From positions 1,178,001-1,242,000 of the forward strand of contig OY769938.1 of NCBI GenBank assembly GCA_963669295.1: a stretch of DNA of 64,000 bases. Reading direction: 5' to 3'. Positions 27,201-35,900 of the stretch are shown here, piece after piece. The first letter of the stretch is position 1; the number at the start of each line of letters is the position of its first letter. Origin of the DNA: G963669295 sp963669295 (GTDB lineage Bacteria > Bacteroidota > Bacteroidia > Flavobacteriales_D > CALLUQ01). The position numbers were made by a program, and so were the translations under genes. The notes beneath the pieces are model-generated. The model saw only the letters and a program-made list of their open reading frames with translations, had not been told where the DNA came from and searched no databases.

Positions 27201-27683
27201 CCCAAAAAATTGGGTTACCTCACGGTAGACAATCCGCTGGCCGAAACACTGGGGGAAACCTGGTATGGACTCAACTACGAAATTAGCCTGGGCACCCTTG
27301 GTGCATTGGCTGCCGACGTAGGGCTTACCGCTCACCTGTTGTTGGCCTGGAGCCCCAACAAAGACCCACAACTCAACCAACAATCGGTAGGGGTATTCAT
27401 TCAGCTGCCGGGCACACGTGGTGTTGCTCCCATGTTCGACCTGCAAGATGTACTCAAGTTATCGATGGGCGACATTCAGCTGGCCATCAATCATCCGGCA
27501 ACGGGTGAAAACGCCTACCTGCTTAAGATCAGCGACATTGCCTTGAAACTATTGAGCCTCAAATTTCCTCCAGGCACCATAGGCATTTATATTTTTGGCA
27601 ACCCAGCTGGTAATGATGGACATAGCAGCCTGGGGTGGTATGCCGCCTATCAAGACGATCATAAAAAGAAGAAACAAACGTAG
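24294..27683 (+). CDS. 1129-aa protein of unknown family, third gene of the giant operon
   Basis: I do not recognise a family. The ATG at 24294 (11 bp after the previous stop) is preferred over 24216, which would overlap the preceding gene and add residues that match no neighbour. The protein is mixed alpha/beta and rich in Asn, Thr and Gly. The N-terminus (about 1-100) has aromatic strands; the middle (about 440-560) is Pro/Thr/Ser-rich. The C-terminal third looks like long beta strands with alternating hydrophobic residues (FSFDVTHISFDP, KLKGLLQG, YEISLGTLGALAADVGLTAHLLLAW). It ends with GSLGWYAAY-like residues (SSLGWYAAYQDD) and a lysine-rich tail. No signal peptide or membrane helix stands out. 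The strand style of the C-terminal third resembles that of the 3309-aa protein encoded downstream, so the two may share a domain type. Confidence 0.82.
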   Translation: MSTTLTKASIHHGSDSIYILPGGTAPYQFGFFVVGHSSLGNTVDLSDTWAVNNGFYVFFGMGKTVNWQQAAQKILPHLHTSDTRRIQWLDQNYHVRKYVRVVHDKKQVTNANVGDGNIAIQLLGGTVTATSQGLQIAGGTMSLQPNLFNSYADTPSLPIDTDTGIAIQINATACGQVSMPLHISPALFTGTRNGYNYYLEGINYYLKDTVEVNQVSQDFYTPIQFPVLRTSSTTSIHTDGYILPESLTDIKHTSFQWATPFTAIPTEFVTRRGQSISLFPTGAVGASGLMLHQKPYSNNIVNGAATDYGISLFGTYELWVDGETVQGDHELLCGLSGTEIIHFKNGIAGTPGDTITFTPGQSALVKRFPLNSNSNAVSDLNLLIDDPYGATPWVSIQTTGKSSYFSQPNKAALYDTEVASTFMWHYENPSAYFANHPGKFPVALHAGAYANQFKKLLKDFQISSNNPTAQLPNSYVNNNLGGYPVLALIENQIMSPARKQAIVASKSGAVPDVTPGPKTAHTTTTPQGLLVSVNETVAPPSWNWLLLARNSDKVDNSELKIIDPSPTIQSAFQTNQLFMVVSKEGALGTLTETGTGEGSTLFDNLITITGWPFKIDIGTPQAYGNYTNVMLFKFREGALIDLVKSPELWGDSMNFVGDVDDVNALSSWLVEYLEKVETEQDNPLFAKIYSVVTDEHWNGILALNVNIGIEDFPDALKGLLAGIDLSRFRAHHVGVDVSHIPKTLDEVDLESSLFALIDYVYPGYKNGVEPAPQQNGDYAFRVLTLKVLFENSTIKSFSSKLQLKLSNFFGDAVVQSTSHDQRQHFNTILLNGSYENHNGHPAYTFTEKGDNNFALNSKVLTNVDVLKAQFNTQVNLNHGNIIHSRFSLWGNMQYAELDKMDGFSYDNLYFSNLGIEMQFNMKNPSHPTFSFDVTHISFDPSNSSLRPESLVHNFPIKLKGLLQGTSEQTPKKLGYLTVDNPLAETLGETWYGLNYEISLGTLGALAADVGLTAHLLLAWSPNKDPQLNQQSVGVFIQLPGTRGVAPMFDLQDVLKLSMGDIQLAINHPATGENAYLLKISDIALKLLSLKFPPGTIGIYIFGNPAGNDGHSSLGWYAAYQDDHKKKKQT

Positions 27684-27714
27684 CAAATTCGACAACCACT
27701 AAAAACCACCACCA

Positions 27715-29220
27715 ATGCTTGTATCACTCCTCAAAAAAACCGTTTTGTTCTGTTGCCTCCTACTGGCGTACAGCACCGGGCAATCGCAATACCTGCAAAT
27801 TATTCATCTTGGGTTGGGGCATGGCGACTGTACTTTTATTATTGCACAAGAAGAGGATGATGGCCCTGTGTATACCGTAATGATTGATTTTTTGGGTACG
27901 GGCAAAGAAGCATTTGATGCTGTTCGGTACGAGTTTGAAAACAATGAAAAACTGGAGAACCTTGACGAAAAAGTGATTGATTATGTCATCATTACCCACC
28001 CACACACCGACCATTTTCAAGGGTTTACAGCATTTAACAGAGCATTAAAGGCTTACAACAACAAAAATAAAAACGACCAAATTACCATCTCCAATTACAT
28101 TACTCGTGAACAAATTGACCTAAGCGTGGGCACTACATTAGAAGAAGAAGATCAACTGCTGTGCAATGGTGTCATCACTACCGAAGACGATGAAGAAAAC
28201 GAAGATGAATACGAAGATGAAGGTTATTCGGATGAGGAAGCCGATGACATGGTAGAAGAAGACAATGCCCTTAACCTCAATGCCATTCGAAATGCCGGAA
28301 CACGATACGAAATTCACCAAACCATGGATTTTGATGATCCGGAAATTGAAGCCAATTTCAACGAAGAAGGCTCTAAATGGACACAGTGCTTGAATGCATT
28401 GTCGGAATACGAAGAGCATCAGGTACACCTGGGCGACAACCTATTTGGAGAGTACTTCACCGAAAATAAGGTTTCCATGATTTGTGTTGTTGGGAATGGA
28501 CAGGTTGTAGGACATAATACCCCTTTTTTAAAAGAAGTTGCAAATGGAGAATACACGACCACCAGCCCTAACGATCTATCAGTAGGTTTCATTTTGAATT
28601 GCGAAACCTTTACCTACCTCACCATGGGCGATTTGGGCGGGGTAAATGCCGGAGGATACAAAGATGGAGAAACAGGCGTTGCCAATGCATTAACCGAGTG
28701 GCTCACTACAGGCAAGCACACTCCTAACATGCACATTTGTGCCCTAAAATTAGGGCATCATGGCAGCGAGCATAGCACAAGACCCTCTTTTTGTCAAAAA
28801 CTAAAACCAACATTTGGTGTTATTCAAGCTGCAAAAGCTGTATTCAGTGGCACTCGCCTTCCGCATGAGGTCGCCATCACGAATTTTAAAGACAATGCTG
28901 ATCCAGTTACCTTGTTTTACACCTATTACCCTAAGGGAAATTATGTACAAAGCACGGATGACTACGATGGATTTGATGATGAGTTTTACGAAGCCGATGT
29001 AAAAGCTTACCAAGACATACAAATCATTGTGAATCAACCCAGCGATGGAAACAATTATCCGCAAGATGTTGAATTAGAAATTGGGTATCGATTGCGCACC
29101 ATGAAAAAGAAAGTACAGAAAGGCGACTACGAATTCTATCAATTTATTAAAACAGAAAGTGGTGAATCATTGGATGAATGTACAAAAGGCCATGCCTGGA
29201 GTAGATTTTATAAAAAATAG
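27715..29220 (+). CDS. secreted ComEC/Rec2-like metallo-beta-lactamase-fold protein, copy 1
   Basis: 501 aa with a Sec signal peptide (hydrophobic stretch about residues 8-20, likely cleavage after GQSQ). The mature part opens with HLGLGHGDCTFI, the equivalent of the ComEC-family 'xVGQGDxxxI' strand. The metal site reads HPHTDH at 95-100 (HxHxDH), with an Asp in TMGDLGG near 306 and KLGHHGSEHST near 345-355, the pattern of ComEC C-terminal/MBL hydrolases. An acidic insert (about 161-192, mainly Glu and Asp) interrupts the fold. ComEC-like MBL domains act on nucleic acid or other phosphoesters, so an exported phosphodiesterase or nuclease is plausible; the substrate is not shown. It lacks the ComEC membrane channel. 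First of four tandem paralogues. Confidence 0.87.
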   Translation: MLVSLLKKTVLFCCLLLAYSTGQSQYLQIIHLGLGHGDCTFIIAQEEDDGPVYTVMIDFLGTGKEAFDAVRYEFENNEKLENLDEKVIDYVIITHPHTDHFQGFTAFNRALKAYNNKNKNDQITISNYITREQIDLSVGTTLEEEDQLLCNGVITTEDDEENEDEYEDEGYSDEEADDMVEEDNALNLNAIRNAGTRYEIHQTMDFDDPEIEANFNEEGSKWTQCLNALSEYEEHQVHLGDNLFGEYFTENKVSMICVVGNGQVVGHNTPFLKEVANGEYTTTSPNDLSVGFILNCETFTYLTMGDLGGVNAGGYKDGETGVANALTEWLTTGKHTPNMHICALKLGHHGSEHSTRPSFCQKLKPTFGVIQAAKAVFSGTRLPHEVAITNFKDNADPVTLFYTYYPKGNYVQSTDDYDGFDDEFYEADVKAYQDIQIIVNQPSDGNNYPQDVELEIGYRLRTMKKKVQKGDYEFYQFIKTESGESLDECTKGHAWSRFYKK

Positions 29221-29275
29221 TACTGCCACAAGCATCATGACCATTGTTACACTCGCGCCATTAAAACTACAACAA

Positions 29276-30796
29276 ATGTTCACACAGTTCATTAAAACCA
29301 CCATAATGCTTTGCTCCTTGCTACTCATATATAGCACTGGGCAATCACAATACTTAAAAATCACCCACCTGGGACTGGGCCATGGCGACTGTACCTTCAT
29401 CATTGCACAAGAAAAAAATGGCGAACCGGTATACACCGTAATGATTGATTTTTTGGGCACGGGAAAAGAAGCATTTGATGCCGTTCGGTACGAATTTGAA
29501 AACGATACTGTACTCACCAAGTCGGGCCATCGAACCATTGATTATATTGTAATTACCCACCCCCATACCGACCACTTTCAAGGCACCAATGCATTCATCA
29601 ATGCACTCAATGCCTACAACAAAAAAGCCGTCAATAAAAACCGGCAAATTGCTGTCGACAGCTACATTACCCGCGAACAAATTAACCTGGGAATAAGAAC
29701 GTCGCTTCAAAAAAAGGGGCAACTGGATTGCAATGGTGTAATTACAGCCAGCGACGATGCGAAAAGAAAAAGAGAATTGATGGATGAAGGCTATTCTGAA
29801 GATGATGCTGAAATGGAGGTAGAAGATGAAAATGCATTTAAGATGAAAGCAATGGAACGCGAAGGCGAAACCATGATCATCCATCAAGCCACCAAAACCA
29901 CTGACCCGGAAATTGAAGAAAACTGGAAAGATGGTGTGGTGATGTGGGGAAAAACATTGCAAAAACTCTCGAAGTACAAAGCCAAAGCCATTCCTTTAGG
30001 ATACAATTTATTTGAAAAATTTACCGAGCAAAAAGTGGGGATGATCTGCATTGTAGGCAGTGGGCAGGTGGCCGGCACGCCAGAGCCTTTTCTCACAAAA
30101 ACTACCAGTAAATTTGGCAACAGATATTCCACCAAAAACCCCAACGACCTTTCTGTAGGGTTTATCATCAATTGCGAAGCCTTTACCTACCTCACCATGG
30201 GCGACCTGGCAGGAGTAAATGGTTCGGCCTATCGAGATGGTGAAACAGGTGTTGCTACTGCATTAACAAATTGGTTACCCGCAGAACGGGAAAACGCTAA
30301 TTTTCACCTTTGCGCCCTAAAGTTGGGGCATCATGGCAGCGAACACAGTACAAAGGCCAGTTTTTGCAGTACCTTAAGGCCTGTTTTCGGGTTTGTGCAG
30401 GCAGCAGGAAAGCCTTTCAGTGGTACCCGATTGCCACACCAGGTGGCCATCACCAACTTTAAAAACGGCCCCAAAGCCACCAGCTTACTCTACACTTTTC
30501 AACCCGAAGGATATACACAAAGCACCACCAGTTACGATGGCTTTGACACAAAATTCAGCAGCAACGACGTCGCAACCCTTCAAGACATTCAACTCATTGT
30601 AAGCCACCCTAGTGATGATGTGAACTACCCAGAAGAAATTGCATTAAAAATAGGTTACCGCGAACGTGACGAGAAAAAGAGAAAGCTCACCAATGGCTAC
30701 AACTTCATTCCATTTGTTAAAACCAATGATGGAAAATACTTAACCGAATGTTCTCATGGCCACGCCTGGAGCAGGTTTTATAAAGAAAAAAGATAA
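29276..30796 (+). CDS. secreted ComEC/Rec2-like metallo-beta-lactamase-fold protein, copy 2
   Basis: 506 aa from the ATG at 29276. The upstream in-frame ATG at 29159 would overlap the preceding gene and place extra residues before the signal peptide, so the internal start is preferred; it gives the same length as copy 3. Signal peptide with cleavage near STGQSQ. All MBL motifs are intact: THPHTDHFQG, YLTMGDLAGVNG, LKLGHHGSEHST. The insert between the HxHxDH region and the next core block is charged but less acidic than in copy 1. A highly conserved C-terminal GHAWSRFYKEK tail is shared with copy 1. Likely periplasmic or extracellular metal-dependent hydrolase. Confidence 0.87.
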   Translation: MFTQFIKTTIMLCSLLLIYSTGQSQYLKITHLGLGHGDCTFIIAQEKNGEPVYTVMIDFLGTGKEAFDAVRYEFENDTVLTKSGHRTIDYIVITHPHTDHFQGTNAFINALNAYNKKAVNKNRQIAVDSYITREQINLGIRTSLQKKGQLDCNGVITASDDAKRKRELMDEGYSEDDAEMEVEDENAFKMKAMEREGETMIIHQATKTTDPEIEENWKDGVVMWGKTLQKLSKYKAKAIPLGYNLFEKFTEQKVGMICIVGSGQVAGTPEPFLTKTTSKFGNRYSTKNPNDLSVGFIINCEAFTYLTMGDLAGVNGSAYRDGETGVATALTNWLPAERENANFHLCALKLGHHGSEHSTKASFCSTLRPVFGFVQAAGKPFSGTRLPHQVAITNFKNGPKATSLLYTFQPEGYTQSTTSYDGFDTKFSSNDVATLQDIQLIVSHPSDDVNYPEEIALKIGYRERDEKKRKLTNGYNFIPFVKTNDGKYLTECSHGHAWSRFYKEKR

Positions 30797-30808
30797 TACA
30801 AAAGACTT

Positions 30809-32329
30809 ATGCTAACACCACTGATGAAGACCACCCTAACGCTTTGTTGCCTGCTGTTCGCCTATAGCATCGGGCAATCGCAATACCTCAAAATTACGCA
30901 CATCGGACTGGGGCATGGCGACTGCACTTTTATTATTGCACAAGAAAAAGATGGCGGGCCGGTATACACCGTAATGATTGATATTTTAGGCACAGGCGAA
31001 GAAGCGTTTAACACTGTTCGTTACGAATTTCAGACCGACACCGTACTCACAAAATCGGGGCATCGCACCATTGATTACCTCATCATTACCCACCCCCATA
31101 CCGATCATTTTCAAGGCGTCAATCGATTTATCCAAGCACTTAAAGCCTATAATAAGACTGCCCCTAGTCATCAAAAAATTAATCTCGACAGCTACATCAC
31201 CCCCGCACAAATTAACCTGAATGTAAAAACAACCCTTGAAAAAGATGGACAAATTGATTGCAATGGGGTAATTACGGCCAGTGATGATGATGAAAGAATG
31301 AAACGACTGAGAGACGACGATGGGTTGTCTGAAGAAGAGGCCAGGCGGCAAGTGCAATATGAAAATGGAATTAAGATGCTGGCCTTGCAACGCCAGGGGC
31401 AAACCATGAAGGTTCACCAGGCCCTTCACACCAACAGCACCAAGATTAAGGAACAGTGGGACAATCAGCAAAAGATGTGGACAAAAACGATGCTTGCACT
31501 TAGTCAATACACCCCAAAAGACATCGCTTTAGGCGATGACTTATTTGAACAATTTACTGGCGGCATAGTTAATATGAATTGCGTAGTGGGCAAGGGGCAA
31601 ACGATTAATGCTGCTGAACCCTTCCTCACAAAAAACACCGGTCCATTTGGCACCACGTACTTCACCAAAAACCCCAACGACCTGTCTGTAGGATTTCTCA
31701 TTAACTGTGAGGCCTTTACCTACCTTACCATGGGCGATCTGGCCGGGGTCAACGGATCGGCTTACCGCGATGGGGAAACAGGCGTAGCCAATGCGCTTAC
31801 CCAATTGTTACCGGTTGATAAAGGCGATGCCGACTTTCATATTTGCGCATTGAAATTAGGGCACCATGGCAGTGAACACAGCACCAAAGCTGATTTTTGT
31901 AGCACATTACAACCAGTGTTGGGATTTGTACCGGCAGCAGGCAAGCCCTTCAGTGGTACCCGGCTGCCCCACCAAACAGCGGTCACTAATTTTCAAAATG
32001 GCCCCAAAGCCAAGAGCTTGTTGTATACTTTTCAGCCAACACATTATACGCAAAGCACCACCAGTTATGATGGCTTTGATGCTGCATTTTGTAGCAACGA
32101 CATTGCCATTTTGCAAGACATCCAGCTTATTGTAAGCCACCCCAGTAAAAGTGTTGATTACCCAGAAGAAATTCCACTCACCATCGGCTACCGAACACGC
32201 AACTACAAAGACAGGAAGCTTAACAACGGCCCTAAATTCATTCCATTTACAGCCACCGAAAAGGGCAAAAATTTAACCGCATGCGACGTCGACCACCGAT
32301 GGAGTAAGTACTATATCGTAAAAAAGTAA
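30809..32329 (+). CDS. secreted ComEC/Rec2-like metallo-beta-lactamase-fold protein, copy 3
   Basis: 506 aa, 12 bp after copy 2. Signal peptide ends near SIGQSQ. The metal-binding motifs THPHTDHFQG, TMGDLAGVNG and LKLGHHGSEHST are complete. It is close to copy 2 throughout and extremely close at the DNA level to copy 4 in the first 390 bp and the last 260 bp. The C-terminus is CDVDHRWSKYYIVKK, whereas copies 1 and 2 have a C-x-K/H-GHAWSRFY ending. The stop codon overlaps the start codon of copy 4 (TAATG), indicating translational coupling. Same predicted activity as copies 1 and 2. Confidence 0.87.
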   Translation: MLTPLMKTTLTLCCLLFAYSIGQSQYLKITHIGLGHGDCTFIIAQEKDGGPVYTVMIDILGTGEEAFNTVRYEFQTDTVLTKSGHRTIDYLIITHPHTDHFQGVNRFIQALKAYNKTAPSHQKINLDSYITPAQINLNVKTTLEKDGQIDCNGVITASDDDERMKRLRDDDGLSEEEARRQVQYENGIKMLALQRQGQTMKVHQALHTNSTKIKEQWDNQQKMWTKTMLALSQYTPKDIALGDDLFEQFTGGIVNMNCVVGKGQTINAAEPFLTKNTGPFGTTYFTKNPNDLSVGFLINCEAFTYLTMGDLAGVNGSAYRDGETGVANALTQLLPVDKGDADFHICALKLGHHGSEHSTKADFCSTLQPVLGFVPAAGKPFSGTRLPHQTAVTNFQNGPKAKSLLYTFQPTHYTQSTTSYDGFDAAFCSNDIAILQDIQLIVSHPSKSVDYPEEIPLTIGYRTRNYKDRKLNNGPKFIPFTATEKGKNLTACDVDHRWSKYYIVKK

Positions 32330-32976
32330 TGCCCATACGCCTCATCAATACCGCCCTATTGCTTTGTTGCCTGCTGTTCGCCTATAGCACCGGGCAATCG
32401 CAATACTTAAAAATTACCCACCTGGGGCTGGGGCATGGCGACTGCACCTTCATCATTGCGCAAGAAAAAGATGGTGGGCCGGTGTACACTGCAATGATCG
32501 ATATTTTAGGCACGGGCGATGAAGCGTTTAATACTGTTCGTTACGAATTTCAGACCGACACCGTACTCACAAAATCGGGGCATCGCACCATTGATTACCT
32601 CATCATTCCCCCCCCTCATACCGATCATTTTCAAGGGGTGAATGCCTTCATCAAAACACTTAATGCTTACAATAAGACTGCCCCTGGTCATCAAAAAATT
32701 AAGCTCGACAGCTACAACGGCTTTGATGCTACATTTTGCCACAATGACATTGCCCTCTTGCAAGACATTCAACTCCTTGTAAGCCATCCCAGCGATAGCA
32801 AAGATTATCCCAAAGAAATTCCACTCACCATTGGCTATAGAACACGCCATGATAAAAATAGAAAACTGATTAACGGCCACCACTTCATTCCATTTGTGAC
32901 CACCAACAAAAGCAAAAATTTAACCGCCTGCGATGTTGATCACCGATGGAGTAGATTTTATAAAGAAAAAAGGTAA
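32329..32976 (+). pseudogene. decayed fourth MBL copy with in-frame core deletion
   Basis: 215 aa, still open and still with its signal peptide (STGQSQ). It has lost the enzyme core. Compared with copy 3, an in-frame deletion of 291 codons (873 bp) joins the residue after LDSY (codon 129 of copy 3) to the NGFD/DGFD block (codon 420). The TMGDL and GHHGS motifs are gone. The remaining HxHxDH has also lost its first histidine: copy 3 reads T-H-P-H-T-D-H, this copy P-P-P-H-T-D-H, in a run of Cs. It cannot be an active MBL hydrolase. It may be a pseudogene or a retained non-enzymatic partner; the intact frame and matching C-terminal tail leave the second option open. Confidence 0.8.
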
Positions 32977-32996
32977 TTCAAGTACACCCCATAGTT

Positions 32997-35900
32997 ATGA
33001 GCACAACCACGATCACCACCCTGTACGATGCCATCAAAACCAACAGCAGCATCTCCTTTAAAACCAACCTGGCAGCAGTTAGTGCTGTTGAAAAAGCCAT
33101 CCAGTTGCTGGTTAACACCACCGACTTTTCGATCACCGTCAGCAACCCGGCTACCGACATTAAACTGGTGAGTCCTTCACAATTGTCGATCACCGGAACA
33201 CGTACCTTGTACGGCTATAGCATCAATGCTACCATAACAATAACCGCTACGGTAGGAGATGCAGCATCAAGTGCCAAAATTGAACTGACCAGCACCCTGA
33301 GCGGGTTCTCTTTTCAACATGCCGACTTGAGTTACTTGCTGCCTGCTCCACAAATGGGCACCATCATTCCGGCCATTGCCGGTGTACTTAATAACGTGGT
33401 GTTAGACATGGTGGCTTCGCCCAGCCAAATGCAGCTCACACTTTCCTACCAACCACACGGTGCCAACAACCCTTCCATCCACTTCATGGATACACCAGCA
33501 GTGAGCCTTTCTAACTGGGGATTCGTACTAACCGTAACCAAAAATACTGGCATGGATGGTGGGCCGATAAAAACGGGGGTGGCCTTCGACGGGCAGTTTA
33601 CCCTGGGCAACGACGCGTGTGAAGCTTCCATCAGCCTGGCGCCATCGGCCAATGTAAGTACCTGGACGGTGGACATTAGCGAATATACCGGCATGAGCCC
33701 TATTACCCTGGGCGACCTTACCTCGGTAATGTGTGGTGCCAACTTTTATGGAGCCATGCCAGAGGTGATTCAACAACAACTCGACGGCTGGTTCTTGCAA
33801 AAACTACACCTCCCTTTTACCATGGGGGAACACGGGCCTATCATCAACCAAATAACCATTGCCATTGGGCATACCGACATTACGTTAGGCGGGTTAAGCA
33901 TCGATGGTTTTCAAATGCGACTCATTGTTCTCAACCCACTTGAAAAGGCGAATCGCAGCATTATGCTGGCCATCAGTGGCACCGTGGTGCTGGGAGCCGA
34001 TGCCACCATTGACCTGGACGTGAGTTACGACTCTGGTCAAAACGTATGGGAAGCCGACTTGTCGGGCACCATTCATGCGGGTACTAGCTACCAAACCATT
34101 TTGGAAGGGCTTAGCCTGGGCAATAACATCGACCTGCCCCTCCCCTCCAGCCTTAATCTCGGTACCATCGATCTCGATAAATGCAATATTGCTTTCGATG
34201 CTACGGCCAAACAAATTCAGTCGGCCGACATGCGCATTACCATTGAGCATACCTTTAACATTCTCAACGAATTTGAAGTGGAAAACCCATTTTTTGCGCT
34301 AAAGATTGCGAAAGACGCTTCTACCACCAACACTCCTCCCCAGGGTGCCCTCGAAACAACAGGCACCAATAAAAATATTTACACCATGGAGTTGGGCGGC
34401 ACCATCGACATGGGCACTGGTGTAGGCAGCCTCGGTGTAAGTGGCACCCATGTTACCAATAAAGGGTGGACCTTTGTAGCACAAGGGAGCGACATTTACC
34501 TGATAGCCTTAATAGAAAAATTCATTCCTGGATTTTCGTGGAAGCACCAAAGTGCCTTCGATGCCATTGAATTGAACAACCTGTACATCTCCTTCAGTGA
34601 GGTACCTACCGTTAAAGGACCTACCGGAAAAAAAGACATGAGCTACACCATGCAGGCCGATTTTTTGTGGAACCTCAGCCATTTTGGATCTGACCTTTAC
34701 CTTCCTGTGCTCAATACTACTGGCAATGCTACATTGAGCCTCGACTACACCAGCACCTGGCAAAACAATGGTGCTCAAAGCCCTACCAATCCTGCCAAAG
34801 CATATACCGGGTCGGTAGAGATGGACGTTACCTTTACCGACCTCGATGGGTTGGAAGTGACCTTTGGTTGCGATTTTAGCAAAGATGGCACTACCAGCCA
34901 TAACGACATCTACATTGAATGGGAAGGCATCAAGGCCGAATACGAAAAGCAAACTGATGGATCGAGCAAGGTTACCATTCAGCTCGACCACTCGCTGGGT
35001 TACCTCATCACTAAGCTCATGAAGGGCATCGACGATAACTTTGCCCTCGAAGCCCCGTGGACCGTCCTCAACGACATCGACCTCAGCGGCATTGAGTTGG
35101 TATTTGAGTTCGACAAAGCTGCTGGCACCAGTAGCATTGCATTGGAATACACCAAAACCATCGACCTGCTTTTCATTGAAATTGATGGCTTTAAACTGGT
35201 ACGCAAAAAAGTAGGAGGCGAAAGCCAGCTGATGTTTGAATTCAACACTCCGGTATTTGGTAACGACTCCTATCCTGCCCAGCAATTGCCCACCAACCCA
35301 CCGGGCAAACCCAATAAGTTCTTGCAACTCGACTACCTGGCCATGGGGCAACACATGGGCTTGAAATCGTACAGCAACATCAACACTTTTGAGGATGCGT
35401 TGAAAGACTTTGAAGCGGCCTTCAAGCAACCTGACAGCACGCCCGGACAAACCCCTGCCATTCCGGTAAGCGATAGCACTCCGGTAGTATTTATGGCCGA
35501 CAACGACTTTATGATTGGGTTTAAATTTACCCTACTCAACTTTCTTACATTGGGCATCATCTTTAACGATCCCAAACTTTATGGCTTGCTCATCGAACTA
35601 TCAGGCGAACGCGCCAAAATATTTGCAGGACTTAAGTTTGAAATTGTTTACCGCAAAGTAACCGATTCTATTGGTGTGTACGACATTGAGTTGCGATTGC
35701 CTACCGAAATGCGTCACCTTCAATTTGGGGAAGTATCCATTACCCTGCCCCTCATCGGTATACAAATTTATACCAATGGCAACTTCAAACTCGACTTTGG
35801 CTTCCCTTACCACAACAACTTTAAAAACTCATTTGGCCTACAAGTATTCCCCTTTGTTGGAGCAGGTGGCTTTTACTTTGCCCTACTTTCGGGAGCTACT

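Noticed and set aside
28150..28290. Acidic stretch in MBL copy 1 as a separate small gene or a low-complexity artefact
   Set aside because: It is in frame, and the same position in copies 2 and 3 holds a related charged insert, so it is part of the protein.
34509..35450. 313-codon reverse ORF inside the 3309-aa gene
   Set aside because: No recognisable motif, no start context, and entirely within a well-supported plus-strand gene.
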